NCBI GenBank assembly: GCA_019752975.1
Contig: JAIELM010000254.1
Location: 1-7,141, forward strand
Direction: 5' to 3'
Origin: Undibacterium sp.
Lineage (GTDB): Bacteria; Pseudomonadota; Gammaproteobacteria; Burkholderiales; Burkholderiaceae_D
Length of the DNA: 7,141 nucleotides
The notes under the pieces are model-generated. The model was not told where the DNA came from and searched no databases. It saw nothing but the letters and a program-made list of their open reading frames with translations. Position 1 is the first letter of the stretch, and every line of letters begins with the position of its first letter. The position numbers and the translations under genes are program-made. Shown here one piece after another: positions 6,661 to 7,141 of the stretch.

Positions 6661-6956
6661 TCTTTGAGCGAGATTTGTAAATAGTTATCAATACAATCAG
6701 AATAAATCAAATCGAGATTGGGAATGCTCGTTTTGCTAATGCAATCAGACGTGATATTGCCGTCACGAGTAATCAGTGCAGTCAGTCCAAAGGGTGCTCA
6801 ATAGGTCAGCGGATAATATTTGGGAAGTGACGGCTGTGGATCCGCATCAATCCGCAGTACGCGCATTTGTTCATTGGCACAGATGCCCCCCAGATTGGCA
6901 GCGGTCGTCGTTTTACTGATGCCGCCTTTGGTACTAACGATAGAAATAGCGTACAC
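6661..6956 (-). pseudogene. parA: Broken parA (Soj-type partition ATPase), 3'-truncated with in-frame stop
   Basis: From GTG 6954-6956 the - strand encodes a ParA N-terminus: MYAISIVSTKGG, ISKTTTAANLGG, then VLRIDADPQPS and YYPL. A TGA at 6798-6800 stops it after 52 codons. The same frame then continues as a ParA-like protein (APFGLTALITRDG, then SIPNLDLIYSD) until it runs into the right arm of the 19-bp inverted repeat at 6660 and stops at TAG 6627-6629. ParA proteins are normally about 210-290 residues, so well over half is missing. The deviant Walker A reads KGGISKTT, where KGGVGKTT is normal (Gly14 to Ser). This was a DNA-partition ATPase of the kind found near the ends of integrative elements; it cannot now make a working product. 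The alternative, a functional 52-residue peptide, is unlikely. Confidence 0.85.
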
Positions 6957-6961
6957 GGCAA

Positions 6962-6967
6962 CTCCTT
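6962..6967 (-). promoter_or_regulatory. Shine-Dalgarno site of the parA remnant
   Basis: AAGGAG on the - strand lies 5 nt before the GTG at 6956. It confirms the original start of the decayed parA and shows its initiation signal is still intact. Confidence 0.7.
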
Positions 6968-7023
6968 TTTAGAATCAAAAAAGTTAATTTTCACGTGCTG
7001 GCATACATCTTTTTTAATCTCGT

Positions 7024-7051
7024 ATTTTACATAATATAAATTATGCGAAGT
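7024..7051 (-). other. dif: dif-like XerC/XerD recombination site
   Basis: On the - strand the 28 bp read XerC-type arm ACTTCGCATAA (7041-7051), 6-bp centre TTTATA (7035-7040) and XerD-type arm TTATGTAAAAT (7024-7034). The E. coli dif arms are GGTGCGCATAA and TTATGTTAAAT with centre TGTATA, and other proteobacterial sites vary only in the first four bases. So the XerC arm fits the general proteobacterial form, the XerD arm has one mismatch and the centre one. It is either the host's chromosome-dimer resolution site or the copy at one end of a Xer-integrated island; the deviations and the neighbouring parA remnant favour the second. No second dif-like site is seen in the window. Confidence 0.82.
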
Positions 7052-7096
7052 TATGGCCAGCCTGAATTGCTAAAAATCGTTGTTTTAAGATCAATT

Positions 7097-7123
7097 AGCC
7101 GCGTCAACCGACGCGGCTTTTTT
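7097..7123 (+). terminator. Rho-independent terminator
   Basis: Perfect 9-bp stem AGCCGCGTC/GACGCGGCT with loop AACC, followed by a run of six T ending at 7123. The T-run is on the + strand only, so it stops rightward transcription. No + strand gene is visible between 4023 and here, so it is orphaned: it may end a small RNA, or have belonged to a gene separated from it by insertion at the dif-like site. Confidence 0.88.
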
Positions 7124-7141
7124 CATCTTGAAAGCTAAAAA

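Noticed and set aside
6806..6994. A 62-codon open frame on the - strand starting at ATG 6994
   Set aside because: It overlaps parA in another phase, has no family resemblance, and the parA frame has both the Shine-Dalgarno sequence and the Walker A motif.
7018..7056. Resemblance to loxP (ATAACTTCG and an AT-rich centre)
   Set aside because: Only a few bases of one loxP arm match, while the whole 28 bp fits the XerC arm, 6-bp centre and XerD arm of dif.

Overview
The window is an accessory-island segment of a proteobacterial chromosome, probably gamma- or betaproteobacterial. The best clue to the host is a 28-bp site at 7024-7051 that closely resembles the proteobacterial dif site used by XerC/XerD. 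The coding DNA is of moderate, rather AT-rich composition, and there are no housekeeping genes, tRNAs or rRNAs.

Left part (1-4023, + strand): three co-directional genes form a likely operon. They are the 3' portion of a cytoplasmic subtilisin-like (S8) serine protease whose start lies outside the window, a 405-residue protein with a C-terminal Swt1-type HEPN domain carrying an intact R-x4-H RNase motif, and a 275-residue protein that appears to hold two copies of a Cys-His-Asp (papain/transglutaminase-like) fold, the first lacking its His. A protease, a HEPN RNase and a second possible thiol hydrolase in one cassette suggests an uncharacterised anti-phage or abortive-infection system. This is inference from domains and gene order.

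Middle part (4024-5994): a convergent two-gene operon on the - strand. An XRE repressor fused to an ImmA/IrrE zinc peptidase (5950 to 4808) overlaps by 11 nt the start of a PIN-domain protein (4818 to 4243), an arrangement typical of toxin-antitoxin-like pairs. Its promoter is readable: TTGACC, 17 nt, TATGAT. The -10 ends only 8 nt before the ATG, so the mRNA is probably leaderless or nearly so, and a 22-bp palindrome over the -35 box is a likely autorepression operator.

Right part (5995-7141): almost gene-free and rich in remnants. It holds degenerate ~42-bp repeats (6149-6360), copies of a 'TTTCGAGGG' repeat that also occurs beyond the XRE/PIN operon at 4071, and a perfect 19-bp inverted repeat (6592-6660). 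A broken parA on the - strand (6956 down to about 6661) has an in-frame stop, an altered Walker A and no 3' part. The dif-like site follows, then a rho-independent terminator without a visible gene. A parA remnant beside dif recalls Xer-exploiting islands such as the gonococcal genetic island, so the window may be the decayed end of an island integrated at dif, loaded with defence-type genes.
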